Below, piece by piece: positions 35,628 through 44,000 of a stretch of DNA of 46,919 bases. Positions within the stretch are counted from its first letter, which is position 1, and every line of letters starts with the position of its first letter. The translations under genes and the position numbers were made by a program. The stretch is taken from contig UQCW01000016.1 in the NCBI GenBank assembly GCA_900539625.1, positions 1 through 46,919 on the forward strand, in the 5' to 3' direction. The DNA comes from an uncultured Prevotella sp. GTDB taxonomy: Bacteria > Bacteroidota > Bacteroidia > Bacteroidales > Bacteroidaceae. The notes beneath the pieces were generated by a model. The model was given only the letters and a program-made list of their open reading frames with translations. It searched no databases and was not told the DNA's origin.

Positions 35628-37022
35628 CTACGCTTTAAATTTTTCGTTAAACAATTTCGTCATGGCAAGGAAGAACATTTCAAGGAACTTGTCGTTATCT
35701 CCTTTACTATGGCATTTCTTGACAGCTGAGTTCAAACGGTCGGTTACTAAATCATAATCAGATTTAAGGCTGACTATTTTTTTAGGCTTAACTCCTGTGA
35801 CGACCTCAAAAGGTTTATCTTTTGTGTTAAGGTTAAAAAGGTCTAAAGAGCGTTTATTTCTCTTCATTTCATCAAGCCATTCGATGAACAAACCTGTAAG
35901 ATGCTGAAGCTCCGTCATGAAAGAAGACCCGTACAGACCGTTGAAGTTATCATTGTTGGCATTAAAATCCTTAGACGAATAATAGTCAAACTTGTGATTC
36001 AGGCAGTTGGTCATCATCATGAACTCTGTCAAAGGGGCGAAAAGCATACGTTTTTGATTCTCGTAGAAGGAGTCGAATGTAACTGAATTAATGAGATCCT
36101 TCAGACCAAGTTCTTTGTTTGACGTATTTGCGTGTTGCTTATTACTGAAATCCACGATAGCAGTAGCAGCAAGGAATTCTATGAGATGAGCATCGTTTTG
36201 CTGTGCTGATCCTCCTTCGTGGTTTTCGTAGGTATTTGTAACATTATCAGCAAGAAAATACAGCGCATCAATAGACTTATTCTTGCTGATATTGTTTTCG
36301 TAATAAGCCAATGCAGATTTAGTTTTAGAGATGAAGGTTGATGAATCAATCTCGCTTTCATCGTCATTCTTCAGTTTGAAATATGGAAGAATTGTGATGG
36401 CACCAATTTCTGCATGGTTAATCAGATCATTGTTTGGGAAGTTTGTTCCCGTGCGAAGTGTTTTCAGCAAAAGTGGAAAACCGCTGGCGCCCGTTCCACC
36501 AAAAATGGAACTGATGATAAAGATTTTGTCGCCTGCCTCAAAGTTGTTGGCAAAGTCCTGGAAGTCATTAGAATCCACAATTTGATTAAGCACAATGCTA
36601 CCAATATTGGGGTTGCCTTTAAAACCGACATCCATTGACGAAGCCAAGTTCTTTTCCGAGAAAAGCATTCTTATCATGGCCTGCGATGACTTGTTCATGG
36701 AAGGCAGGTCGATAAACTGCGAGAACGTCTTATCATCAGTGTCGTTGATACGGAGCGTATAATTCGCAAGAATCTGCGACAGTTCTTTTCTAAAGAATGT
36801 CGACTCATTTTGGGGAGAGAACGAGAGGGAAGAACGAATAGACCTGTAGATGTTCATCAGGGCTACAGTTCTTGTCAAGTCTGCATTAGAAGCATCGGGA
36901 TCTATGATGACAGGCACGACTTCGTCTGCGCCAATGGTTACACCTGCTGCCATCATCATTGTGAAAGAACGGAGAACACGCGCACCTGTTCCTCCAATTC
37001 CGAATACATATAGTTTTGCCAT
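35628..37022 (-). CDS. Tubulin/FtsZ-like GTPase-fold protein
   Basis: The 464-residue protein has an N-terminal glycine loop, VFGIGGTGARVLRSF (residues 6-20), and the tubulin-type signature FGGTGASGFPLLL at 174-186, corresponding to GGGTGSG in FtsZ and tubulin, after a hydrophobic strand KIFIISSI. This spacing and order fits the tubulin-like (Tubulin_2, FtsZl-type) family rather than cell-division FtsZ, which is shorter in this interval and has GAGGGG at the start. It has no membrane segment. Predicted role: GTP-dependent filament or scaffold on the inner face of the membrane. It lies 19 bases downstream of the membrane-protein gene. Confidence 0.8.
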   Translation of the reverse strand: MAKLYVFGIGGTGARVLRSFTMMMAAGVTIGADEVVPVIIDPDASNADLTRTVALMNIYRSIRSSLSFSPQNESTFFRKELSQILANYTLRINDTDDKTFSQFIDLPSMNKSSQAMIRMLFSEKNLASSMDVGFKGNPNIGSIVLNQIVDSNDFQDFANNFEAGDKIFIISSIFGGTGASGFPLLLKTLRTGTNFPNNDLINHAEIGAITILPYFKLKNDDESEIDSSTFISKTKSALAYYENNISKNKSIDALYFLADNVTNTYENHEGGSAQQNDAHLIEFLAATAIVDFSNKQHANTSNKELGLKDLINSVTFDSFYENQKRMLFAPLTEFMMMTNCLNHKFDYYSSKDFNANNDNFNGLYGSSFMTELQHLTGLFIEWLDEMKRNKRSLDLFNLNTKDKPFEVVTGVKPKKIVSLKSDYDLVTDRLNSAVKKCHSKGDNDKFLEMFFLAMTKLFNEKFKA

Positions 37023-37041
37023 GATTAATAATATTTATGTG

Positions 37042-37500
37042 TTAAAATGGAGCTCGTGAGCAGTTAGTACTCCACCACTTGATAATATACGAGAATATTA
37101 TGAAAGCTATAATAGCATTAAGCATATTGGTAACTCCAAATGCAAGGATGTCATCTGAATAGATAGGAAGGTCAACCATCTTTTGGGTTGCTGCATCTTT
37201 TTTCACCATTAATCCTGCATAATAATCTTTAAGAACCCATTGCCATCCGACTACAAAGTTTATCACAGCGTTAATACCCAAGAATATAAGCCATCCCCAC
37301 CAATTGTTCAGGCGTGGATGATTAATAATGTAATAGTAGCAGACAGCTACAATTAGGGAAATCACCAACATGGTAAGGCCGATGCCAATAAACATGTTGC
37401 TTAACTGCTCTGGAGATGATTCTCCCCAAAGATACTCTGCAAGTTCTATTCCAAAGAAGTCTTCGAGCCAGCAGTAGATACTTCCAAAAAATTCACTCAT
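37042..37500 (-). CDS. Small three-helix membrane protein of the operon
   Basis: I do not recognise a family. The 152-residue product has three predicted membrane helices at about 35-59 (NMFIGIGLTMLVISLIVAV), 66-92 (WWGWLIFLGINAVINFVVGW) and 121-144 (NMLNAIIAFIIFSYIIKWW), separated by short loops with a lysine-rich segment before the third. It should sit in the inner membrane. It is 11 bases downstream of the vWA-like gene and 19 upstream of the tubulin-like gene, which suggests a membrane receptor for the cytoplasmic components. Confidence 0.7.
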   Translation of the reverse strand: MSEFFGSIYCWLEDFFGIELAEYLWGESSPEQLSNMFIGIGLTMLVISLIVAVCYYYIINHPRLNNWWGWLIFLGINAVINFVVGWQWVLKDYYAGLMVKKDAATQKMVDLPIYSDDILAFGVTNMLNAIIAFIIFSYIIKWWSTNCSRAPF

Positions 37501-37511
37501 GATATTTAACT

Positions 37512-38699
37512 TTATTTATTTTTTAATTCAAAGGAAACCGATCCGTATGTAGTTGAGTTCTTATAGGCTTCTGCCACACCCTTAATCAGTGCCATTAGTC
37601 CTGTTGTTTTGTCAAGGTTTTCTTTTATATTTTGTCCTGTTGTGTCATCTGAATTAGATATCCATGTCGCCAAATAAGGGTAAGAAAAAGAAACCGTTTC
37701 TGATTTCAATGTCTCGGGATTGGAGATTTCTAAAGTGACAACATGACTATACGGACTATCTGTAGCAGTAATCTCTTCAACCGACACCACTGCTACTTGT
37801 TGAGGGTTAGCAGATTTGTATTGTGCAATATTCTTATACAGATTGCTGCTTTGCAACGATCCTCTTAAATTTACGAGTAATTCAATATTTATTTTTCCTG
37901 AATGGTTTGTTACATAAGTACTTTTACTTATATCGAATGGTATTTTCTGTGGAGCTGCGTACGCACAATATTCTTTAATACCGCCTATAATATTCTCGAC
38001 AGGAACCTTTTGGTTGAATTCAGCCAAATACCTTTGATTACCAATTACCCAAATATAGTAAGGTCGTTTTACATCCTTCAAAAATTCCCGATTATGTCCG
38101 CAAAACCAAAAACCACTAAATTTGGAGTCAAGTTTGATTATTTCAACTCCCAATTCGGGATTTTTTGCCAGAGCTTCATTAAACGTGTTTTTGATAGAAA
38201 TCTGGTAATTCCCTAAAAAATCAATCGCATTCTGAGGAATGTCAAGGATACAATCTGAGATAAATATAGAAACCGTTTGTTTGCTATTAGCCTTTACTAT
38301 CGTGTTAAAAATCTGACGAAGGTCTGTATGACTTCGGTTTCCACCAGCTTTAGCAAAAGATTGTGGGGTAAGATTTTTAATATATGTATTTAAGTCCCCG
38401 GTGAAAGGGATAACTTTCGAATTGATATAGTACAATGAACAGGATGTAGTCAATCGCTTCAAGTCGCTTACATAATCAAAAACTGCATCTTTTAGATTTG
38501 ATCCAGCACACATATACGCATCCATACTACCGGAATTTTCTACATATACTTTTAGCTCAATAGAGTCTTTTATTTCCTTTGGAGCTGGTACTGCATCCCA
38601 TGTTAGTTCGATTTTACTACCCTTCCCAACGCAGGTAGAGATAACTGCAATAATGATGATTGTACAGATCACAATCGGAATAATGAACTTTTTATTCAT
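37512..38699 (-). CDS. Membrane-anchored vWA-like protein
   Basis: The frame is open to 38756, but the ATG at 38699 starts a basic, then hydrophobic segment (FIIPIVICTIIIIAVI), so I chose it (395 aa). This segment is a signal anchor or, with Cys23, possibly a lipoprotein signal. Residues 48-230 look like a von Willebrand factor A domain: VYVENSGSMDAYM (52-64) as the metal-site strand, SHTDLRQIFNTIV with the metal-site Thr, and TVSIFISDCILDIP with an Asp. In the first motif the usual Asp (DxSxS) is Glu54. The rest is a beta-rich domain. The protein faces the periplasm if anchored as predicted. It is the first gene of the packed operon. Confidence 0.75.
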   Translation of the reverse strand: MNKKFIIPIVICTIIIIAVISTCVGKGSKIELTWDAVPAPKEIKDSIELKVYVENSGSMDAYMCAGSNLKDAVFDYVSDLKRLTTSCSLYYINSKVIPFTGDLNTYIKNLTPQSFAKAGGNRSHTDLRQIFNTIVKANSKQTVSIFISDCILDIPQNAIDFLGNYQISIKNTFNEALAKNPELGVEIIKLDSKFSGFWFCGHNREFLKDVKRPYYIWVIGNQRYLAEFNQKVPVENIIGGIKEYCAYAAPQKIPFDISKSTYVTNHSGKINIELLVNLRGSLQSSNLYKNIAQYKSANPQQVAVVSVEEITATDSPYSHVVTLEISNPETLKSETVSFSYPYLATWISNSDDTTGQNIKENLDKTTGLMALIKGVAEAYKNSTTYGSVSFELKNK

Positions 38700-39017
38700 A
38701 TGAACTTCTTTAATCTTTATTTTAATTGTACTTTTGTTGGCATTAGTGATTGCCACTATCTCAAATCAAACTTCCATGTTTTGGAATGGCAAAAGAATCT
38801 TTTCAAAAGACACTCCATCCATGCCCCAGACATTTAATTTGAGATATTTGGGCCTCTCTTTACACAAGGAGCCAATATAAACTTATAGAATTTATAACTA
38901 TAACTCTCGTCCTCCCAAACATCTATATCCTATAAGGGCATAATAACAATATGTTGATGACAAATGATACACATAATACAAATGGGAAAAGTATCTTTTT
39001 TATAAGCATATTTGTTA

Positions 39018-39749
39018 TTATTCAACAAATTCTAGAAACGCATTTGGCACATATGCTGTCACTATCGTTATCAAACCTTCAACAACCACACCCACTCTCT
39101 GTTGTCCTTGCCATCTCGCCACTCGTCCAACGACTCCCTTGAATGCACCATCAACAACTCGTACTAATTGTCCTTTCTCGAACTTGGGCACTTCGTCTAA
39201 CGACACGATAGTATTGTCCGCATCGGCTTCGCAGATAATCTTCAGACTTTCCATTTGATAGTCGGGAACTATCAGCGGAGTTTTCTCGATTCTGTTACCA
39301 ACATGGATGTGGCGATAGTAAAAACGAAGGAATGGGAGGTTTACGTTGTCGTAAACGAAGGTTTTGATTTGGTTTTCTGTACCGAATGCGAAGAAAATGT
39401 TGGGCAAACGTGATTCGGTGACAACTTTGCGTTTGCCATTGATGATTTTAACTATGGTGGTAGTGGGATAGAAAGCGGTGATGCCTTTGTTTACCAGATA
39501 ATCGTATGCTGTTTTTTCTCTGCCATATGTGCAGCGAAGGGTGTACCAATGAGGAATGTCTTCCTGCTTCTGTTGCTTTAATGCCGTTCCGCTATGCGCA
39601 TTTCTGGTGGACACCCCTGTTTTTGAACTCTCCGTGTTGGCATTACTTTGAGTTTCGGGGAGGGCGTTGGGGGTAAGCCCAGCGCTGGGAGGAGTTTCAC
39701 CACCTCCAACGGTGTGTACATTTTCTGGTGTACATTCATCGATTTTCAT
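39018..39749 (-). CDS. UpxY-type NusG paralogue, transcription antiterminator
   Basis: The 243-residue protein has a disordered N-terminal extension (about 60 residues), an NGN domain (about 66-180) starting HWYTLRCTYGREKTAYDYL and including LPNIFFAFG, and a KOW domain near 190-240 with KFEKGQLVRVVDGAFKGVVGRVAR. Specialised NusG paralogues of this type (UpxY in Bacteroides) bind RNA polymerase near the start of one long operon, usually a capsule locus, and keep it elongating past terminators. Here no capsule genes follow; the downstream genes, after 318 bases of AT-rich spacer, are the eight-gene operon. I infer that it drives this operon. Confidence 0.9.
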   Translation of the reverse strand: MKIDECTPENVHTVGGGETPPSAGLTPNALPETQSNANTESSKTGVSTRNAHSGTALKQQKQEDIPHWYTLRCTYGREKTAYDYLVNKGITAFYPTTTIVKIINGKRKVVTESRLPNIFFAFGTENQIKTFVYDNVNLPFLRFYYRHIHVGNRIEKTPLIVPDYQMESLKIICEADADNTIVSLDEVPKFEKGQLVRVVDGAFKGVVGRVARWQGQQRVGVVVEGLITIVTAYVPNAFLEFVE

Positions 39750-40245
39750 ATCGGTGCTAACTTTATTCTAGACAGAACTCGGTTAAGTTGCGACACAAAA
39801 AAAGCGTGAGTCGTCCTGTTGTCCGTCCCACGTACCAAGGCTCTTGCATTGCCAAATCCAGTTGAACAGACAACGTTAGAGCCCACGCCGATATGAAAAT
39901 CGCATCCGTAAAGAGACCTATACAGCATATTACATTGCACCCCAAAGGACACAATCTATGCTTACAAGGTCTCCACGGGATTGATATAATCACACCCGGG
40001 ACATCTACCGTTGCTACGTTCAAGACTGGATTTTGAATTTGCAAGATTCGGTACGTCTTAAACACAGCGTCGAGTAAACGCCTTCAATATGTCAGAACTA
40101 TCGTCCCACCCAAGCCCGCTTCGCACAGATATGTCTTTCGATTTTACCATGCTCCACACGGCGTGAGCTGTCTCATGATACCAGTTAAAAGAACTCGTCT
40201 TGAGCTGGTATTTAGTTGAGACATGATAGTCCAAGTGCAAATATA
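39750..40245 (-). promoter_or_regulatory. Promoter and ~490-nt leader of the NusG-paralogue/operon transcript
   Basis: TATATTTG on the minus strand (40245-40238) fits the TAnnTTTG -7 consensus; the -33 box is weak (TTCTTT region). From there to the ATG at 39749 lie about 490 bases without a supportable gene. Two overlapping minus-strand frames (39763-40065 and 39746-39952) have no start context or recognisable product. Long leaders before UpxY genes are known to be the target of antitermination in Bacteroides capsule loci. The stretch 40246-40646 has no gene I can support; at 40512-40650 a minus-strand frame without start codon reads like the tail of a coiled-coil protein. Confidence 0.5.
39797..39833 (-). 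terminator. Attenuator-like hairpin in the leader of the NusG-paralogue gene
   Basis: Read on the minus strand, CGTGGGACG (39832-39824) pairs with CGACTCACG (39813-39805) with one G-U pair and one mismatch, loop of ten bases, and is followed by a C and seven T (39803-39797). This is an intrinsic-terminator layout, placed about 50 bases before the start codon of the antiterminator gene and within the same transcript. Confidence 0.6.
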
Positions 40246-40646
40246 AACGTTTTTTATTAGAATAAAGAATAAATCTTAAGAATTTTCATTGCTCACCGAG
40301 CAATTAGCATAAAATCACCCATAGTTGGATTTGTTTGAATCGTATTTTCTCATGCCATACATCGTGGTTAGCTCAACGCTTTTGCGATTTTCTCTTTGTT
40401 GATACTCACAATCCCATTTTCTGTGTAACGTCCCAATTCGTAAGCTGATTAGTACAACCATTAGAACCACCAAGCGAGACGTATGTATCCGCACTGCAAG
40501 ACATATGGTCAATGAATGAAGGAAATGGTCAATGATGCTTTGGTATCTGTATTGTCTTGCTTGCGCTTCTCTATACGCTGCAACGCCTTTATAATCTCTA
40601 GCTGTTGTTTTATCTCATTCCATCGGGCCTGGAAGTATGAGGAAGT

Positions 40647-40744
40647 TATCTACTCGCGGCCGCAAGTAGCGCTACCTTCGGCCGCGAGTAACATTACCTT
40701 CGACTGCGAGTAGCTCTACCAGCGGCCGCGAGTAGATATTGTGA
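40647..40744. repeat. Tandem 22-bp repeats with covarying palindromes, framed by a 17-bp inverted repeat
   Basis: Four units of 22 bases start at 40657, 40679, 40701 and 40723 (CGGCCGC-AGTA type). In the first three the centre is a palindrome whose arms change together: GTAGCGCTAC, GTAACATTAC and GTAGCTCTAC. The array is framed by TATCTACTCGCGGCCGC (40647-40663) and its exact complement (40722-40738). The GC-rich block lies in otherwise AT-rich DNA upstream of the hexosaminidase gene. The stretch 40745-41028 holds only the promoter region. Confidence 0.85.
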
Positions 40745-40983
40745 TTAGGGGATAGGGTACAATCATGCCATAATAGGGGAGAGTTTGTCTGCCAATTTAA
40801 GGTTGCAAGGAAATGGTCGCGGTAAGTTTGAATGTATGGTAGAAGACTTATGGTTTTTTAGAGGGAGGTAAAAAGGAAAGCCTTTATCGATGCTATTTGC
40901 ATTGTCATCCGCTTGCTTCACTTAGTTCCCTCCCCGCGCAACAATAAATCCAAGGTTTTTTTCGTTGTCTGAATTATAAAAGG

Positions 40984-40991
40984 TAAATTTG
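40984..40991 (+). promoter_or_regulatory. Bacteroidetes -7 element (TAAATTTG) before the hexosaminidase gene
   Basis: TAAATTTG fits the -7 consensus 38 bases before the ATG at 41029. A T-rich stretch with TTCG at 40961-40964 (19 bases upstream) may act as the -33 box. The leader would be short, about 30 bases. Confidence 0.55.
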
Positions 40992-41028
40992 CAAGTGTAA
41001 TACAATCAACATTTTAAAAGTTATCTAT

Positions 41029-44000
41029 ATGAAGAAAACATTACTGCTATGCTTCTTCTGCCTGCTTGCCATTTCGCAACTGTGGGCGGCAGAAAAGCCG
41101 AAGGTAAGCGTCGGCGACGACGTGACATGGTTTCTCGTTCAGATGTCGAACGGGAAAGGTGTGCTCACGGCGCAGGGCGACGGCGAAGAAGTGCTTACGG
41201 GCATTCCGATGGGACGTGACGCACAATTCTGGAAAATCGAAGGGTCGGCAACGACGGGCTATACCCTCACAAGCCGTTCGGGCCTCACGCTCTATACCAC
41301 TACGACTAAGCAGGAAGGTATGTTCAAGGCCGGAAAAACGCCTAACGCCAACAAATATTTCGTTTGGCAGACCACGACTAATGCCAACTATTCTGGCGAT
41401 TTTGTGATTTCGCCGAAGGTTAATCTGGGCGTGTATATGAACCAGTGGGGTGGTGCCGGAACGGGTAAAAAACTCGGACTCTGGAATGACCGCTCTGATG
41501 CCAACCAGCCGCTCACCTTCGTGAGCGAGGAGAATTTTGAAAAGATGGGCAAGATGCTCTCTTTGGTGCCTTATCCTGCCAGTGTGACTAAGGGCGACGG
41601 CTCTTTGAGCCTCTCGAAAATCGACGGTATCGTGGCAACGGGCGACGCTCCTCTGCGCTATGCCAGCGAATTTGCCAGTCAGGCCAAGCGCACGCTGGGC
41701 ATCGACCTTCAGGTGAACCCCGCTTCTGCAGCCTGCGCTATCTCTATGGTGGCCGACAAGACGCTCGAACACGAGGCTTACCGACTGAACATCAACGCCT
41801 CGGGCGTGGAAATCGCTTCGACCGACAGCACTGGTTTCTTCTATGGTCTGCAAACCCTCAAGCAGTTGCTGCCAGCGGCCATCTATGGCAAGACGTTGCA
41901 GAAAAACGACGGATGGACGCTGCCTTACGTGGAAATCGTTGACAAACCCAACCTCGGCCACCGTGGTTTCATGCTCGATGTGGCCCGTCACTTCTTCTCT
42001 AAAACAGAAGTGATGCGCGTGCTCGACGTGATGGCTTCTTACAAGATGAACCGTTTCCACTGGCACCTCACCGACGACCAGGGATGGCGCATTGAAATCC
42101 CTGAATATCCGCGTTTGACGGAGGTGGGAAGCGTGCGTGCCGGTTCGTTCTCCAATGCTGGTGGCGCTTCGAAATTCTTCGACGACACGGAATATGGTCG
42201 CGGCATGTGGTATTCGCTCAACGACTTGCGCGAAATCGTGGCCTATGCCAAGGACCGCAACATTGAAATCATTCCTGAAATCGACCTCCCGGGACACATG
42301 GTGGCTGCCGTGGCTGCTTATCCAGAACTGAGCTGCGATCCTTCGAAGTCTTACAGCGTGCGCATCGACGGCGGTATTTCGAAAGACGTGCTCAACATCG
42401 GCAAGGACGAAGTGGTTGACTTCCTCAAATGTGTGCTCGGCCACGTGGCAGAGGTGTTCCCTTATCAGTATATTCACCTCGGCGGCGACGAGTGTCCGAC
42501 AGACCAGTGGGCCAACAATGCCGACTGTCTCCGCCGCGTGAAGGAAAAGGGACTCTCGGGCGTCAACGAACTCCAGTCGTGGCTCGTTGAAGAACTGGGT
42601 CTTTATCTGAAGGAAAAATACGGCAAGGACATCGTGGTTTGGGACGAACTCCTCTCACACTGGAATGCCGACAACAAGGTGAAACCCGTCATCATGGCCT
42701 GGAACAACATCAACATGAGTTCCAAGGCTGCCGACAAGGGTTTCAAGAGCATCGTGGTGCCTTACCAGTCGCTCTATCTCGACATGATGCAGGTGCCGAT
42801 GGCGCAGAGAGACATCAACGAGAAATACCAAGGCGGATGGGGCGACAACTGGGTCAACAGCGTGGAAACCGTCTACAATGTCAACCCCGTGGCTTCGCTC
42901 TCAGGACGTGAAGACTTTTGTTTGGGCGTTCAGGGAAATATGTGGACTGAAACGTGCAACGACAGTGTGGAACTCGAATACCAGCTCTTCCCGCGCCTCT
43001 TGGCGCTCTCTGAAACGGGATGGTTGCCAGCTGCCAAGAAAAACTGGGTGGGCTTCTATATGCGCCTCCAGACGCAGCGCAGCGTGCTCGACGAAATGGG
43101 CGTGACGTATGCCACTCATTATTTCGAGAAACCCGAACAGACGGCGGCGCAAAAGGCCGTTGAAGAGGCTGAGGAAATCATCGCTGCCGCTGGCGATTAC
43201 GTTGGTCTGCCTGCCGCCGACAAGAAAACGGCAATGACGGAGGCGCTCAGCGATTTGAAGGGCGACATGGAGAATGCCGACAAACTCGCTGCCCTGACAG
43301 CGTCTGTCGGCCAATATAAGAAGGCTGACATCACGATGCCGGAAGAGGGAAAATATTATCAGATTCTCTCTGCTTCCACTTACTACAAGGCAAAATATGA
43401 AGGTTCTTCGCTCTATGCCAGCGACAACAACGTGCGCTTCCACTATACGAAGCAATATGAACCAGAAGAAATCTGGCAGTTTGAAGCCGTGACGGGTGGC
43501 TATAAGGTGAAGAACGTCATCACGGGTAAGGCTTTGACCATGCCGGCGGGCAATGCCGAAAACATGACGTTGACGGCAAACGGCAGTGTGATGAAAATTG
43601 CGCTCGCCACTAAAGCCAGCGGACAGTACACTTACATTCCTGCCGTGCTCAACATTTCCTCTGGCGGCAAATACCTCACGGCCGACTGCACAGGCTATGC
43701 CAAGAGCGGCACTGACGCTGCGCTCTGCTATCAGGGCACATGGCGCATTGTTGAGGTGAAAGACTTCACCTTCATGCTCAAGCACCTCGTTGAGAAATGT
43801 GAAACCGTTTTTCACAACGCAAAACCGGGCGAGATGGGCGAACCGACAGAAGCGGCCCTCAGCTTGCTCAGCGATGAAATCATCGCGCCGGCCAAGGCGC
43901 TGATTGGTAAGGGCGCTGTTTCGCGCAGCGAATACGACAAATTCCTCGCGCTCTACGCACAGTTTGTGGCCATGCCACGCACCTTTGTACTCGACGCGCT

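Noticed and set aside
39018..39749. Start of a capsular polysaccharide locus
   Set aside because: The UpxY-type gene suggests it, but no glycosyltransferase, flippase, polymerase or sugar-nucleotide gene follows.
39763..40065. 100-codon minus-strand frame in the leader of the NusG-paralogue gene
   Set aside because: It overlaps another frame, has no recognisable product and lies between a promoter-like motif and a terminator-like hairpin, so an untranslated leader is more likely.
40647..40744. CRISPR array
   Set aside because: The 22-base units are directly adjacent without unique spacers, only about four copies exist, and no cas gene is in the window.
41047..42477. 476-codon antisense open frame inside the hexosaminidase gene
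   Set aside because: It is a shadow of a GC-rich gene: the plus-strand frame has signal peptide and catalytic motifs, while the antisense product is His/Arg/Val-rich without any recognisable domain. Similar shadows at 2928-3749, 42901-44118 and 4260-5054 were dropped for the same reason.
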